Shown: positions 11,859 through 21,449 of the stretch, in pieces
Layout: each line of letters opens with the position of its first letter
How positions within the stretch are numbered: position 1 is the stretch's first letter
IMG/VR virus record: IMGVR_UViG_3300006931_000023
Coordinates: 1 to 34,684 of that record
Source of the DNA: a virus
DNA length: 34,684 bases
Reading direction: 5' to 3' (one strand)
Program-made: the position numbers and the translations under genes
The notes under the pieces: model-generated
Database searches by the model: none
What the model saw: the letters and a program-made list of their open reading frames with translations, nothing else
What the model was told of the DNA's origin: nothing

Positions 11859-13385
11859 TTATTGATGAGCGTCGCCCATCTCATGTACAGCTTCTGCTGC
11901 TTCATCAACATAATTTCTAAAAATATCTTTAGGTCTTGAAAGACTATCAGGGTTTTTACGAATGTAATCTGCCAATTTGCTCGCAATTTTTGCCTCTGCT
12001 CTGTACCCAAAAGAATCCAAGAATTTCTGGACGGCGGCGCGTGAGATTCCGGCTCCAGGCCCAAGCCTTCCTCCTGCTTCAGTCGAAGCTCTTCTTTTTA
12101 CAAATTCGTTAATCTGGGTTAAGGCTCCGTAATCCTCTAGAGAATTTTCGTACATTCTCATTTCTTCAGGAGTTAAATATTTTGAAATGGTGGCATGATT
12201 AATGTTTCTGACCTGACGCGCTACGTCTGCAATCGGACCCGAAGGTTTGTTTAAAGGATTTTGATCTTTGGCTTCTTTAAACATCTCGGTTACTTTTTTA
12301 GAAATCCCTTCAGCCGTGCCATCTGTTTTTTTAAGTTCTTCCAAAGCCTTAAGGTAAGATCCTTTCTGTCCTGAATACATCCCCTTGGTTAAATACTTTT
12401 GGTCGAGCTGAGACTTGACCTGATTAATTAAATTGGTTGGATCTTGAACCGCTCCTCGATCAGATGCCATCTTTCTAAAAGCTCCTACTTTCCCGCCAGC
12501 GTCATTAAGATTTTGCTTAACCATCGCTTCTCGACCTTGAGTCCCGACCTTGGGTCCAACAAGTCCTTTGTCCTGCATATAATCTGCTAAAGCATGGGCA
12601 CGGTCGACGCCCATCTTTCTTACCTGACCAGGTGCGGCACCTGCTTCTTTGAGAGTCATATTTTGAGAATGTTCTTTTAAATAGTTCGCCACAATATCCG
12701 ACATTCCAGGTTTTTGGGCGGCTTCTCCATATTCTTTTTGTAAATAATCGCTCACCTGTTTCATGGGGTCAGAAATTTCACTTGGAATTTTAGAAGCGAT
12801 CTTTTCACCAAAAGATTGGGGTGGAGTTTCAGGCGTTGGAGATTCTGGAGTTGGCGGAGGCGCTTTCTTTAAAATATCTGCCGCTTCACTTCCAAGATCT
12901 ATTGGTGCAGGCGCAGGCGTTGTACGCGTAACTTCTGGAGCTTCAGGTTTGGGAATAGCGGCTTCACTCGCACCCTCATTGGCAAGTCCTTCTGTAGAAA
13001 CGCCTGCACCTTTTGGTAAAAATGGCGCCACCAAAGGAGCAACCGTCATGGCAGTCCCCACAGGATGTTCTTTGAAATGCTCTATGGGATGAGTTGCTAA
13101 GTCAGCCAAATCTTTTCCCATGCTTTTTACTTGGTTCAAAGGCTCCATGGTCGCTTCTTTAATCGGGCCTAGGCTCTGTTTATAGGCGGCTTCACCAAGA
13201 CCCAAAGGGTCGGCCATTCTCTTTCCCATGTTGAGTGTCGATTGACCTATTCCTTTAATATCTTCCCACGCATTTTTAGGAACGTCAGACCAAGGCGTTC
13301 CCTCCTTTTCTTTTATATAAGAATCGGGGTCGAAACCGCTTGTCGGAGTAGACTTTTCAGCTATATATTGATCTGGATCAAACAT
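11859..13385 (-). CDS. Large internal virion (ejection) protein with FDPDxYI repeats
   Basis: The 508-residue protein starts with two copies of a short motif (FDPDQYIAEK and FDPDSYIKEK). An amphipathic region follows with a Gly/Ala/Pro hydrophobic stretch (VGTAMTVAPLVAPFLP, about residues 107-122), a Pro-rich linker (about 160-195) and a long helical C-terminal half. Such repeat-led proteins are typical of the last large virion gene of podoviruses, whose products are ejected to build a conduit across the envelope. It lies between the tail genes and the endolysin, as expected. No transglycosylase motif is recognised. The ATG directly follows the upstream stop. Confidence 0.68.
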   Translation of the reverse strand: MFDPDQYIAEKSTPTSGFDPDSYIKEKEGTPWSDVPKNAWEDIKGIGQSTLNMGKRMADPLGLGEAAYKQSLGPIKEATMEPLNQVKSMGKDLADLATHPIEHFKEHPVGTAMTVAPLVAPFLPKGAGVSTEGLANEGASEAAIPKPEAPEVTRTTPAPAPIDLGSEAADILKKAPPPTPESPTPETPPQSFGEKIASKIPSEISDPMKQVSDYLQKEYGEAAQKPGMSDIVANYLKEHSQNMTLKEAGAAPGQVRKMGVDRAHALADYMQDKGLVGPKVGTQGREAMVKQNLNDAGGKVGAFRKMASDRGAVQDPTNLINQVKSQLDQKYLTKGMYSGQKGSYLKALEELKKTDGTAEGISKKVTEMFKEAKDQNPLNKPSGPIADVARQVRNINHATISKYLTPEEMRMYENSLEDYGALTQINEFVKRRASTEAGGRLGPGAGISRAAVQKFLDSFGYRAEAKIASKLADYIRKNPDSLSRPKDIFRNYVDEAAEAVHEMGDAHQ

Positions 13386-14396
13386 TTACATTCCGTGCAT
13401 CGAGAGGATTTTTTTAGCTCTCGGATCATTTCTGTTCGCTTTCGCCCAATTAATCGCTTCCATGTCTTTACTATTAATCGCGGTGGTGGCAATGGGAGCA
13501 GGAGCCGCACCACCTTTCATTTGATCTTCAAGAATTTTTGCTTCATCACGATGCAAAATATTTTTATCCAAGAAACCCATTTTTCCGCGTTTCTCAGCGG
13601 CTTCTGCCGCCAGTTTTTTTGTTTCTAAGTCTTGTTGAGACGTTCTATTTTCTATGTCAGAAGCCAACTTTTTATTTTGCATGTTTAAATCGAGTTGCTT
13701 AAGCATGGTCTCAACTTTAATTTTGTCATCTGCTGACATAAGCTGGGTCAGTGGATCGACAATCGTCTTGGCCGCTGCTGGATTGGCCAAAAGCCTTGGA
13801 ATATCTTTTTCAGGAATACCAACTTTTCTAAAAAACATCTCTAAAGGAGCTGTAAGACTTGAACCAAACGGAGTCTTTGAAGACATCCCCTCATAGCGTT
13901 CTTTAGCACCCATATTTTCTTGGTTCATTTTTGAAAGAGTGGGGATCGCGTCTAAAGCCGTTTTCTCTTGATTGGACTCTCTATCATCTAAACTTTTTAA
14001 ATATTCGGGTCCTGCGAAAGCGGCGGCACCTCTAGCAAGTCGATTCCCCCAAGATCCTTGGCTTTTCATGACGTTTTCTAAAACTTGTTTTTCTTGATCA
14101 GGACCATATTTGTCAATCTGGGCTTCTTGGCCTTTTATATAGGTTGATAAATCATCAGAGGTATGGCCAGGATGAGAGTCAGCGATCTTTTCCTCATCAT
14201 CACCTGGCAACTCCGTCTCTTGAGTGGGTGCCATCTCGGGTTTCGCTTGAATGGGCGGTGTCGGAGAAACAGGCTTAGGAACGTTTAGCCTCTGGGTTGG
14301 AATCGATTGAAAGTCCGAACTCCCATGTGTTAAAGGGGCAAAGTTTTGTTGAAGATATTTTTTTGTATCTTCATCTTCATCGTATGTTAAAGGCAT
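13386..14396 (-). CDS. Internal virion protein, acidic/helical (336 aa)
   Basis: The start is placed at ATG 14396 (MPLTYDEDED), which follows GAGAGG and lies one base after the upstream stop; an in-frame ATG at 14417 falls inside the previous gene. The N-terminal 90 residues are acidic and proline-rich. The C-terminal part is helical (IENRTSQQDLETKKLAAEA). Its position between two large late proteins suggests a second ejection or tail-associated protein. No conserved motif is recognised. Confidence 0.65.
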   Translation of the reverse strand: MPLTYDEDEDTKKYLQQNFAPLTHGSSDFQSIPTQRLNVPKPVSPTPPIQAKPEMAPTQETELPGDDEEKIADSHPGHTSDDLSTYIKGQEAQIDKYGPDQEKQVLENVMKSQGSWGNRLARGAAAFAGPEYLKSLDDRESNQEKTALDAIPTLSKMNQENMGAKERYEGMSSKTPFGSSLTAPLEMFFRKVGIPEKDIPRLLANPAAAKTIVDPLTQLMSADDKIKVETMLKQLDLNMQNKKLASDIENRTSQQDLETKKLAAEAAEKRGKMGFLDKNILHRDEAKILEDQMKGGAAPAPIATTAINSKDMEAINWAKANRNDPRAKKILSMHGM

Positions 14397-14397
14397 A

Positions 14398-15651
14398 TTA
14401 ACCTCTCGCTGCCGCAACGGGCGGATTTCGTCTTTTTGTTAATGCTTCTAAAACACTGTGTACATCATCGGGATGAACAGGGTTTGTTGGTTTGTTTTTA
14501 AGTAAGTGTTGAACAAAACCTTTCGCCAGCTCAGGTGCATTTGGATTTGTCGTAACACTTCGAGGAAGAACCATCTCGCCTGGAGAGAGTCTTGCGTGTA
14601 CGAAATCATTCTTTGGCGAGTCTCCAGGAACTCTCGGCGTGCCAGGAACAACGGCCCCTGAGTCGTAGCCTGGAAGGTCTGCTTCTTGAATGTTCGGGTT
14701 GTAACCCGCAGGCTTATTCATCGCCATGACGTTTCCTGCTCCAGGGGCCAAAGCATTTGCGCCTGCTCCAATTAAATTCTTGGCAATACCTAGATTTTGA
14801 TTTCCGACTTGAGTGGCCTGATTGGCCTGTTGATTCGAGACGTTCGCTATCCCTCCCGCTTTTGTGATCGCATTATTAAAGACACTTTGAGGAACGGTCG
14901 CGTTGTATTCAGTCCGTTTATTCGCGGTGTCCGTATTTAGATTTCCAACATTTTGTTTATTCGTGGCATTGTAAAGATTGGCGTTTTGAACACGGTTGGC
15001 GTTATTCTCAGATCCCGTATTCGTAGCCCCCGCATTCCATTCTCTTATCGCATTCTCTGCCGCGGCTTTATTTGCTTCTTCACTATAGTTTTGACCGTGA
15101 ATGGTCGAGGCTAGATTCCCTTCATTGCTTAAAGCGGCTAACGCGTTTTGTTCGGCTTGTCCGGCGGCCTGAGTGGCGGTTAAATTCGCATTACGTGCCG
15201 CGTCAGCTGAGTCAGCGCGCATGGCCGCTTCAGCCATGAGAGACGAAGGGATTCCACGCTGTGCAAATTGATCTGAAATGGCCGCATTATTTCCACGGGT
15301 AGTAGTTGCCACTTGGTCAAGGGCTGCGGTCAATTGAGCTTTCATCTGAGGAGTGAGTCCACCAGCGTCACTCAAAGCTTTTAATTTGCCCAACGTATCT
15401 TGTTCGGCCATCATGGAGGAGGGGTCGACTTTAATATTGTTATATGCATTTCCAGATACCAAAGCCGTCTTGGCCTCGGCTGGGGTCATGATTCCCATCT
15501 CTACATATTTTTGTAGTTCTGGGAGACTCAGTTGGGCGGCTGTGGGAGAAACGATACTCGAATAATTATTCTTGGCATCCTCTAAAAACTTGGCTGCCTT
15601 GTCATTTTCTCCGCCTGTTAAAGCGTCTGTTACCGAATCTATTAATCCCAT
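14398..15651 (-). CDS. Virion-associated protein with C-terminal LSPGEMVLP motif
   Basis: The 417-residue protein is Ala/Asn/Gln-rich and helical for about 300 residues. It then has a Gly/Pro segment (YDSGAVVPGTPRVPGDSP) leading to DFVHARLSPGEMVLPRSV. That last motif is frequent near the ends of podovirus internal and tail proteins, sometimes as a cleavage or assembly signal. AAGGGG lies ahead of the ATG. It belongs to the run of three large proteins likely ejected with the DNA. Confidence 0.68.
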   Translation of the reverse strand: MGLIDSVTDALTGGENDKAAKFLEDAKNNYSSIVSPTAAQLSLPELQKYVEMGIMTPAEAKTALVSGNAYNNIKVDPSSMMAEQDTLGKLKALSDAGGLTPQMKAQLTAALDQVATTTRGNNAAISDQFAQRGIPSSLMAEAAMRADSADAARNANLTATQAAGQAEQNALAALSNEGNLASTIHGQNYSEEANKAAAENAIREWNAGATNTGSENNANRVQNANLYNATNKQNVGNLNTDTANKRTEYNATVPQSVFNNAITKAGGIANVSNQQANQATQVGNQNLGIAKNLIGAGANALAPGAGNVMAMNKPAGYNPNIQEADLPGYDSGAVVPGTPRVPGDSPKNDFVHARLSPGEMVLPRSVTTNPNAPELAKGFVQHLLKNKPTNPVHPDDVHSVLEALTKRRNPPVAAARG

Positions 15652-15660
15652 AGTGTCCCC

Positions 15661-17166
15661 TTAGAGTGCGTTAAATATTTTCTGCGTATAGTGTTCCCAT
15701 TGTCCCGTTGTCCCGTTGTACTGTTGGTACTGATTTGGCTGTGTGGGGTCCGGTCTTATATCTCCAGTTTTAGGAGGTGTCGGAGTGCCTGTTGAGACGG
15801 TGTTCGGAGTCTTGGTACTGAATTGGTTATAAACTTTTGAGTAATAAGGATCGTTTAACATAGACGGATTTCTCGAAACGATATCCATGAAAACAGGCGC
15901 TTCTTTAGACGTGATAGTCCCCACGGGGTGCGTTTGTAGAAAGTCGTTATCCTTTTGAGTTAAATTTTCGCTCACGTCTCTAAAAGCATTTTGATTATTA
16001 AAAGATCCGAGTGAGGTCGGGGCTGTTCCGGCCTGAGCGACGTTTCCAGGATTTAAGAAAGAAGACAAATCTTCTCCTGTTAACTGAGAAAGAGCCGCTG
16101 CCTTTGCATAATCTTCTTTAGAGGCCACATTTCCTGCATTCACAGAATCAGGAGACACGTTTTGTTGGACATAACTATTAATATCGAAAGGGACACCGTA
16201 GTCTTTATTTAATGTCGCTGCTTCGTCGGTAAATGACTGTAAGTCTTCAGGTCTTGTTCCGAGGACTGACGCTTGTTCCGCGGTTAAAGGCTGACCATTT
16301 TTCAAGGCGTTAACGGCGCTATCATAGGCAGTTTGTAGAGCCGTTTTCGTTTGATCGACCCGTTGATTGATTCCGCTCTGGAATGTCGGGATCACCCCGC
16401 CTTCGCCCGTGAATTGATTTCTCACATTCGTTGAAATTCCTTGAGCTGCGTTTTGAGCGTCGATTGCTTCTTGGTCAGCAGCGGTGGTTGCGTTTGTTAA
16501 ATAACCTGTTAAATCGTTATAAGGCTTGGCCGCGTTTTGAACAGTTGAATAAGCGTCGGGACTTGTTTGGAGTAAAACGGAGTCAAGGACGTTCCCACCC
16601 TTCGTCGCGTTTTGATTTTGAGATTGAAAGTAGTTTTGAAGGCCTTCGTTGGTTCCAATTTGGTTGGCGTTCGTGACGGCTGTATTGACCTTGCCACTTA
16701 AATTTCCGTAAGCGTCTGTTCCTTCAAAATTAGCGGGGCCTGTATAAGAGTCATTGTAGAGAGACTGAAACGCCTTGACGTTATTCGGGTCATTGGCAAA
16801 GTCCGTTGTATTTGTAACTGCCCCTTTAACTAAATCAGGATTGTCTTGGGTATAACCCGATTTTACTTGAGTCGAAAAGTCCGTTTTTCCTTGATCAATA
16901 GAAGACTTGGTTTGACCATATTGATTCGTTAAGTCACCCGCTATTTTATTAGCCTGAGCCGTTACTTGAGGTTGATTGGCGCCCAGGTAAGCTTGTAAGT
17001 TTTGAAAAGGTTGTGCGGGAGTCGATTGAGGAGTGGCTTTACCAGTAGACGAACCTGGTCCTGATCCTGGCGCCGATGAGGTCATGGGAGGTGTCACCAT
17101 TCCGTTCGGCTGTTGCGGTTGCCCGTTTGGATTATTTGGATCTTGTTGATTTGGATCAAAAGCCAT
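15661..17166 (-). CDS. Large Gln/Asn/Thr-rich internal virion protein (501 aa)
   Basis: The N-terminus is disordered (AFDPNQQDPNNPNGQPQQPN). The body is helical with Ala/Asn/Gln-rich segments (ANKIAGDLTNQYGQTKSSID, DAQNAAQGIST), and the C-terminal 60 residues are Pro/Thr-rich. There is no enzyme motif. Composition and place between the tail-tip genes and the other two long proteins suggest an ejection protein. AAGGA precedes the ATG. Confidence 0.65.
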   Translation of the reverse strand: MAFDPNQQDPNNPNGQPQQPNGMVTPPMTSSAPGSGPGSSTGKATPQSTPAQPFQNLQAYLGANQPQVTAQANKIAGDLTNQYGQTKSSIDQGKTDFSTQVKSGYTQDNPDLVKGAVTNTTDFANDPNNVKAFQSLYNDSYTGPANFEGTDAYGNLSGKVNTAVTNANQIGTNEGLQNYFQSQNQNATKGGNVLDSVLLQTSPDAYSTVQNAAKPYNDLTGYLTNATTAADQEAIDAQNAAQGISTNVRNQFTGEGGVIPTFQSGINQRVDQTKTALQTAYDSAVNALKNGQPLTAEQASVLGTRPEDLQSFTDEAATLNKDYGVPFDINSYVQQNVSPDSVNAGNVASKEDYAKAAALSQLTGEDLSSFLNPGNVAQAGTAPTSLGSFNNQNAFRDVSENLTQKDNDFLQTHPVGTITSKEAPVFMDIVSRNPSMLNDPYYSKVYNQFSTKTPNTVSTGTPTPPKTGDIRPDPTQPNQYQQYNGTTGQWEHYTQKIFNAL

Positions 17167-17178
17167 AATTTTTTTCCT

Positions 17179-17601
17179 TTAGTAGATTCTTAAACTAAAC
17201 GTATAACTGGCCGCTGCGGTCAGACCATAAATTGCCAAAATACTCACCTGACTCCCCGTCCACACCCAATCGAGTGTCACAGGGTTTCCGATCGCTGAGG
17301 CAATACCGGTCGTTGAATTAAGCAAGCACTGCCCGATTAAAATTCCATGAGGCGCTCCCACGAACTTTTGGGGAGTGAACGTAAACGTATTACTGGATCC
17401 CGTGGCAGAGGCATTATTAACTTGCAACGAATAAATTTCCTCGTTCGTATTAATCGTTAAATCAACACTCCCATTTAAAACGTTATACATTGGTTCGGTA
17501 AATAAATTGAGCTGACCCAAAAATCTTTGAAACCAAGGAGTTGATCCCTGGTAGTCCTCGGAGTAGAAACGTTTCGTTGAGGGTAAATTTGAGTTGGCCA
17601 T
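17179..17601 (-). CDS. Tail-tip or fibre-like structural protein (140 aa)
   Basis: The N-terminal 60 residues are polar (STKRFYSEDYQGSTPWFQRF). The rest is beta-rich (SVDLTINTNEEIYSLQV, PVTLDWVWTGSQVSIL, ending SYTFSLRIY), as in short fibre or needle proteins. The ATG overlaps the nozzle gene stop as TAATG, so the two are translated together and may assemble together. The family is not identified. Confidence 0.62.
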   Translation of the reverse strand: MANSNLPSTKRFYSEDYQGSTPWFQRFLGQLNLFTEPMYNVLNGSVDLTINTNEEIYSLQVNNASATGSSNTFTFTPQKFVGAPHGILIGQCLLNSTTGIASAIGNPVTLDWVWTGSQVSILAIYGLTAAASYTFSLRIY

Positions 17602-20099
17602 TAATGATTTCGCTCTCCTACGATGTCATAAAATCCTGAAATTCCATTTAATGAAATATTCTGAAAAGCTTGAGCCATGCTGACCGAGACGTTCAACCAA
17701 TGAGCCAAGGTTGTATTTTTGGTGAGGTATGTATTAATCATTTGCAGGGCCACACCCGAGACTCCAAAAGGAAGTGTCCCAAACGGAAAAGTCCCCCAAC
17801 CTCCCGTTAGGACGGGTGTAATATCGATCGACTCTTCAACGGGATAAAAATCAGTTGAGAAACCCACTGTTGCGAAATCGAAATTCGATTGACTAAAAAT
17901 AAACTGCATGACAGGTGAGAATCTTTTTATGAAATTCGGATACCCGCACGTAAGAGGCGAGTACGTAATGGTAGATGAAATCGGTTGGTAAATTCCAGCG
18001 GCAATTCCGATATACCAATTGAGTAAATCAGTAACGGTGACCGTTTTATTAACTGTATCGATGGCGGTGATGACGCTGGTCAGTTCCACGGACCCTGTTG
18101 AAACATTTTGAGCCAAGGAGTAACCAACGACCGCATTTGAAACGTCGTTTAAAGTAACCGTGTAATTACTGACATTCGTCACCGTTACCGCGTATTGACG
18201 ATCAACGTAGTCTGTTAATGTAAAGCTTTTTCTTTCCTGTAAGACCTGACCAGTAGAATCTCCGAAGTAAAGGAGATTATCGAAAGGATTCACGACTCCG
18301 CATTTAATGTCCAAGTCCCATGTGGTCCAACTCTGCGTTATCCAGTTGTAAACATATTGAAGGGTTGAGAATTCGTCAGTCGTTTCCGCGGCGAGTGAAT
18401 AAATATATTTACGGTCGGACTCATAAGAAACCGCAAAAGCGACACTGGGAAAGTTTGTGTACAAAGAAGGGGCGGAGAGTCGAAGTATATCCCCTTCAAT
18501 ATTCCGACTCGTAATCTGAGATCCTGACTCCGTGACTGAGATAATTCCTTGAGTCGTGTTAGAATAAACAGAATTATTTAAAGTCACGCCTGTGTCGATT
18601 CCATACTGAATGACCGTGTTATCAAAAGGAGTGACTGCAATATTTGAAGGTGAGCTTCCTGTCAGCCTAAAAACTCCTCCCTGAGCTTCCACAATCACAG
18701 CGTCACGTAGCGCATAGACTCTGTAAATAGATTGATCACCACTTCCTACGAAAATCAAATTGACTGTTGGTACTGCTTCAGGTTGATTGACTTTCGAAAT
18801 ATAGATTCCGTTTAAAACAGTGTTATTTGAAGAAGGATAAGTCGTGCCCGAGGTCGGGAGCGCCGGACTAAAAGCCGTCGTCCTTGAAGAAAGACCGTAG
18901 AAGATCGCGTGACTTAAATTCCGTGCCTTAATTAAAATCTGACCAGGAAGTTGATCGAAACCGGAGACATAGTAGGCATAAAATTCTGTATTGGTCGTAT
19001 CTTGATTAATTGCGGAGACTAAGTTCCTGGCTGTCGCGTCAATATTCGCCGCAACAGTTCCACTGGAATCGACCTTAAACTGTTGGGCTGCGAAATTATT
19101 TGCGCCAGCTCCTGTGTAGGTATTTGTTGCTGTTCCAACCAAAGAAACGGTGTCTCCATTAACAAGACCATTTGGGGCGCCTACTGAAATAAGGGTGATA
19201 AAAAACTGTTGGATGGTCGAGCAGTTGGCATAGAACATCATTCCCAAGAACTGACACATGTCATGAGCCAAAGGAGGCGGGTCGTTCGTCTGAAACTCAC
19301 CCTGCGCCCCTGGGCTTGTATAAAGAGTGGTTCCGAGTAAAACGTCAGGGGTCACATCAGTGACTGTCACCGCTTTGGCAGTAATTTGTAAAGCCGTCGG
19401 CTGGCCTTGATAGGCCAGTTGAAAAGTATCTCCTGGTGAGATAGAGGTCGAGCCAGTCTGAAGAGTCCGATAAATTCGGTAGGTGTAAGACGTCGTAACG
19501 ACTGACGGAATGGTAAAAGTCACATCCACATTCGTCGCATTCCCAGAACTATTCGAGATGGTTGTCGCCATCGAAGGGTTCCCTTCAATTAAATTCCCGT
19601 TTGCATCTGTATAGACCCAAGTTATTCGATAAGCCGTCTCAGAGTTATTGTTTAAAAACCCAGTGACGCCATTAATAGCCAGGGTTAAGTCAAGGGCGGG
19701 GACTCCTCCCGCGGCGTAAGGGTTATTCGTTAGGGTATCGATTTTGTAAATGCCGTTATTGGTTGTGAAGTAAAGATTTTGATTGGCTTCAACGGCCCGA
19801 ATGTGATCGCCTGAGATAGCCGTGAAAGTACCAGAATAATCAACCCACGTGCCGGTTCCCGTTGAGTCGTAAGCCATCTTGGTTGAATGGTTGGCAATCA
19901 GTCTGTTTTGAAAAGGGAAGAGTTTATAGATGGGAGTGGATAAAACTGTTCCGTACTGCTTAAATCCGCGTCTAGTTTCTACAACGCCAGGCTTGTCGAT
20001 AACGACATTGTTCGCCACTTGCATAGCACCTGGCGGATTTTTTGAAACCGCGTTATTAAAAGTGAAAAGGCCAAGGGCGTCCAGGTTAATTGCAAGCAT
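17601..20099 (-). CDS. Podovirus tail nozzle/hub (tubular-protein-B-like)
   Basis: The 832-residue protein starts with the pattern typical of this group: NPPGAMQVANNVVIDKPGVV then ETRRGFKQYG. WD/propeller-like segments follow (IYKLFPFQNRLIANHS, NLYFTTNNGIYKID, DNLLYFGDSTGQVLQ), and the C-terminal part is beta-rich. It should form the hexameric lower tail below the connector. A region around residues 300-410 (LVNGDTVSLVGTATNTY, AARNLVSAINQ-like and GQILIKARN) resembles a separate beta domain also seen in the 185-residue capsid-region protein. Length is normal for large podovirus tail hubs. Confidence 0.78.
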   Translation of the reverse strand: MLAINLDALGLFTFNNAVSKNPPGAMQVANNVVIDKPGVVETRRGFKQYGTVLSTPIYKLFPFQNRLIANHSTKMAYDSTGTGTWVDYSGTFTAISGDHIRAVEANQNLYFTTNNGIYKIDTLTNNPYAAGGVPALDLTLAINGVTGFLNNNSETAYRITWVYTDANGNLIEGNPSMATTISNSSGNATNVDVTFTIPSVVTTSYTYRIYRTLQTGSTSISPGDTFQLAYQGQPTALQITAKAVTVTDVTPDVLLGTTLYTSPGAQGEFQTNDPPPLAHDMCQFLGMMFYANCSTIQQFFITLISVGAPNGLVNGDTVSLVGTATNTYTGAGANNFAAQQFKVDSSGTVAANIDATARNLVSAINQDTTNTEFYAYYVSGFDQLPGQILIKARNLSHAIFYGLSSRTTAFSPALPTSGTTYPSSNNTVLNGIYISKVNQPEAVPTVNLIFVGSGDQSIYRVYALRDAVIVEAQGGVFRLTGSSPSNIAVTPFDNTVIQYGIDTGVTLNNSVYSNTTQGIISVTESGSQITSRNIEGDILRLSAPSLYTNFPSVAFAVSYESDRKYIYSLAAETTDEFSTLQYVYNWITQSWTTWDLDIKCGVVNPFDNLLYFGDSTGQVLQERKSFTLTDYVDRQYAVTVTNVSNYTVTLNDVSNAVVGYSLAQNVSTGSVELTSVITAIDTVNKTVTVTDLLNWYIGIAAGIYQPISSTITYSPLTCGYPNFIKRFSPVMQFIFSQSNFDFATVGFSTDFYPVEESIDITPVLTGGWGTFPFGTLPFGVSGVALQMINTYLTKNTTLAHWLNVSVSMAQAFQNISLNGISGFYDIVGERNH

Positions 20100-20100
20100 A

Positions 20101-21051
20101 TTACCTGAGAAAAGGCGTTCCCATAATGCCGAAATTAAAAGGATTGTTCCGATTTTGAATAATCTTTCGTCCTCCCTGGACCCTTGGATCTACCAACTTC
20201 ACAAAGCCTGCGGATATTTCCTCGTAGTTCTTTTCAGCCAACTGTAAACCTTGCGAGTCTCCTAGACTTCGCGCAAGTCGTGCCGCACCAGCGGCGATGA
20301 GTAAATCATAAGTTTCATAAGGAATTTGGGGGATACAGCTCATGAGAGTGGGACAGAGATACATTCCAACAGCGAGTCCCGTAGGAGCCGTCGTTAAAGT
20401 AATCTGACTCGTCCCCGTATTTATATTTGTGATCGTAGCCCCATCATCAATTGAATTAAATTGCGGGAAGTTTTGAATAATGTCAAAAGTGGTGGCCGTG
20501 GTCCAATCGGTCACAATGTTATCGACTGTAATGACGTTAGAGGCGACGTTTGTAATAAGTCCACAGTTGGTAACAGACGTTAAATTATTTGGGCGTCTCA
20601 AAAACTTCATACGAAGGGTGTAAGCAGTTGCCGTGACCGCTTGTTGGGGATAGAGAATGACTTGGTCGTCTTGAAGATAATAACCAAAGGTATAGAGAGG
20701 CAACTGATAACCAAATGGAAAAGTAGACTTTATTTGAACAGGTGAGAGTCTTGTCAATTCAATCTCGTTACCTTGCGCGTCAACAAAGACTATATCTCGA
20801 AGCATAGCTCCTGAAGATCGTTCTGGGAGTGTATAGCTGGCCGCTCCCGTTACAGGTTGGTCAAAGATATTCACCCAATACTCTTCACGAACTGAATTAA
20901 TAAGCGGGATAATCTTAGACCTCATCGCCTTATCCAAATGCTTAATAACGTCATCCGGCTGGAAAAGATTTTGAGAGGTGGGGGTGATGTATTCGCTCTT
21001 TACATCATCCACCATCTCATCAACTAAATATTCTGGGCTAGCTGTAGCCAT
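20101..21051 (-). CDS. Head-to-tail connector/adaptor (tubular-protein-A-like)
   Basis: The 316-residue protein has an N-terminal helical region (DDVIKHLDKAMRSKIIPLIN), a beta domain that includes an inserted segment (TNVASNVITVDNIV), and a helical end with AAGAARLARSLGDSQG. The overall layout and its position directly before the nozzle match podovirus tail adaptors that bind below the portal. The ATG overlaps the upstream stop as TAATG. The assignment rests on layout and context. Confidence 0.7.
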   Translation of the reverse strand: MATASPEYLVDEMVDDVKSEYITPTSQNLFQPDDVIKHLDKAMRSKIIPLINSVREEYWVNIFDQPVTGAASYTLPERSSGAMLRDIVFVDAQGNEIELTRLSPVQIKSTFPFGYQLPLYTFGYYLQDDQVILYPQQAVTATAYTLRMKFLRRPNNLTSVTNCGLITNVASNVITVDNIVTDWTTATTFDIIQNFPQFNSIDDGATITNINTGTSQITLTTAPTGLAVGMYLCPTLMSCIPQIPYETYDLLIAAGAARLARSLGDSQGLQLAEKNYEEISAGFVKLVDPRVQGGRKIIQNRNNPFNFGIMGTPFLR

Positions 21052-21440
21052 TATTTCTTCTTCTTACGAAGGAAGGGAGGAAGATCTAGTTCTTCACTAT
21101 CTTCTTCTTCAGGATTAACAACCCCGCCTTTCGCCATTCCCATTTCACCTTTTTTATACAAAGGGTCGCCCGTGTCGTAACCTGAAAAAAGGTCTGAGTC
21201 TTCATTTTCAGGTTTAGGAACCGTTCCGCCTGTGTGATAAGCGCACCCACCCTTACACATGTCTTCATCATGACCTTCAGGAAATTCGTCTCCGTCCGGA
21301 TCTCCACCTGGAGAAACTGAAATTGTGATACTGACTCCCTTGTCTCCGTTCATATCGTCTTTTTTACCGAACATCTTTTTAGACTCTAAATCGTCCATAT
21401 CGCCAAACATCGAATCTAAAGCTTTTGCATGTGCATTCAT
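21051..21440 (-). CDS. Acidic Gly-rich structural protein (129 aa)
   Basis: The protein is strongly acidic, with short Gly motifs (YHTGGTVPKPENED, MGMAKGGVVNPEEED) and a basic C-terminus (FLRKKKK). Small proteins with AKGGxV segments occur between capsid and tail genes of many podoviruses and may be structural or assembly factors. AAGGAG precedes the ATG. Two CxxxC-type residues (DMCKGGCAYH) could bind metal. No clear family is recognised. Confidence 0.68.
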   Translation of the reverse strand: MNAHAKALDSMFGDMDDLESKKMFGKKDDMNGDKGVSITISVSPGGDPDGDEFPEGHDEDMCKGGCAYHTGGTVPKPENEDSDLFSGYDTGDPLYKKGEMGMAKGGVVNPEEEDSEELDLPPFLRKKKK

Positions 21441-21449
21441 ATTTTCTCC

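Noticed and set aside
11816-12064. An 82-codon minus-strand frame
   Set aside because: It overlaps the end of the large internal virion protein and the endolysin start in another frame, without its own start signal.
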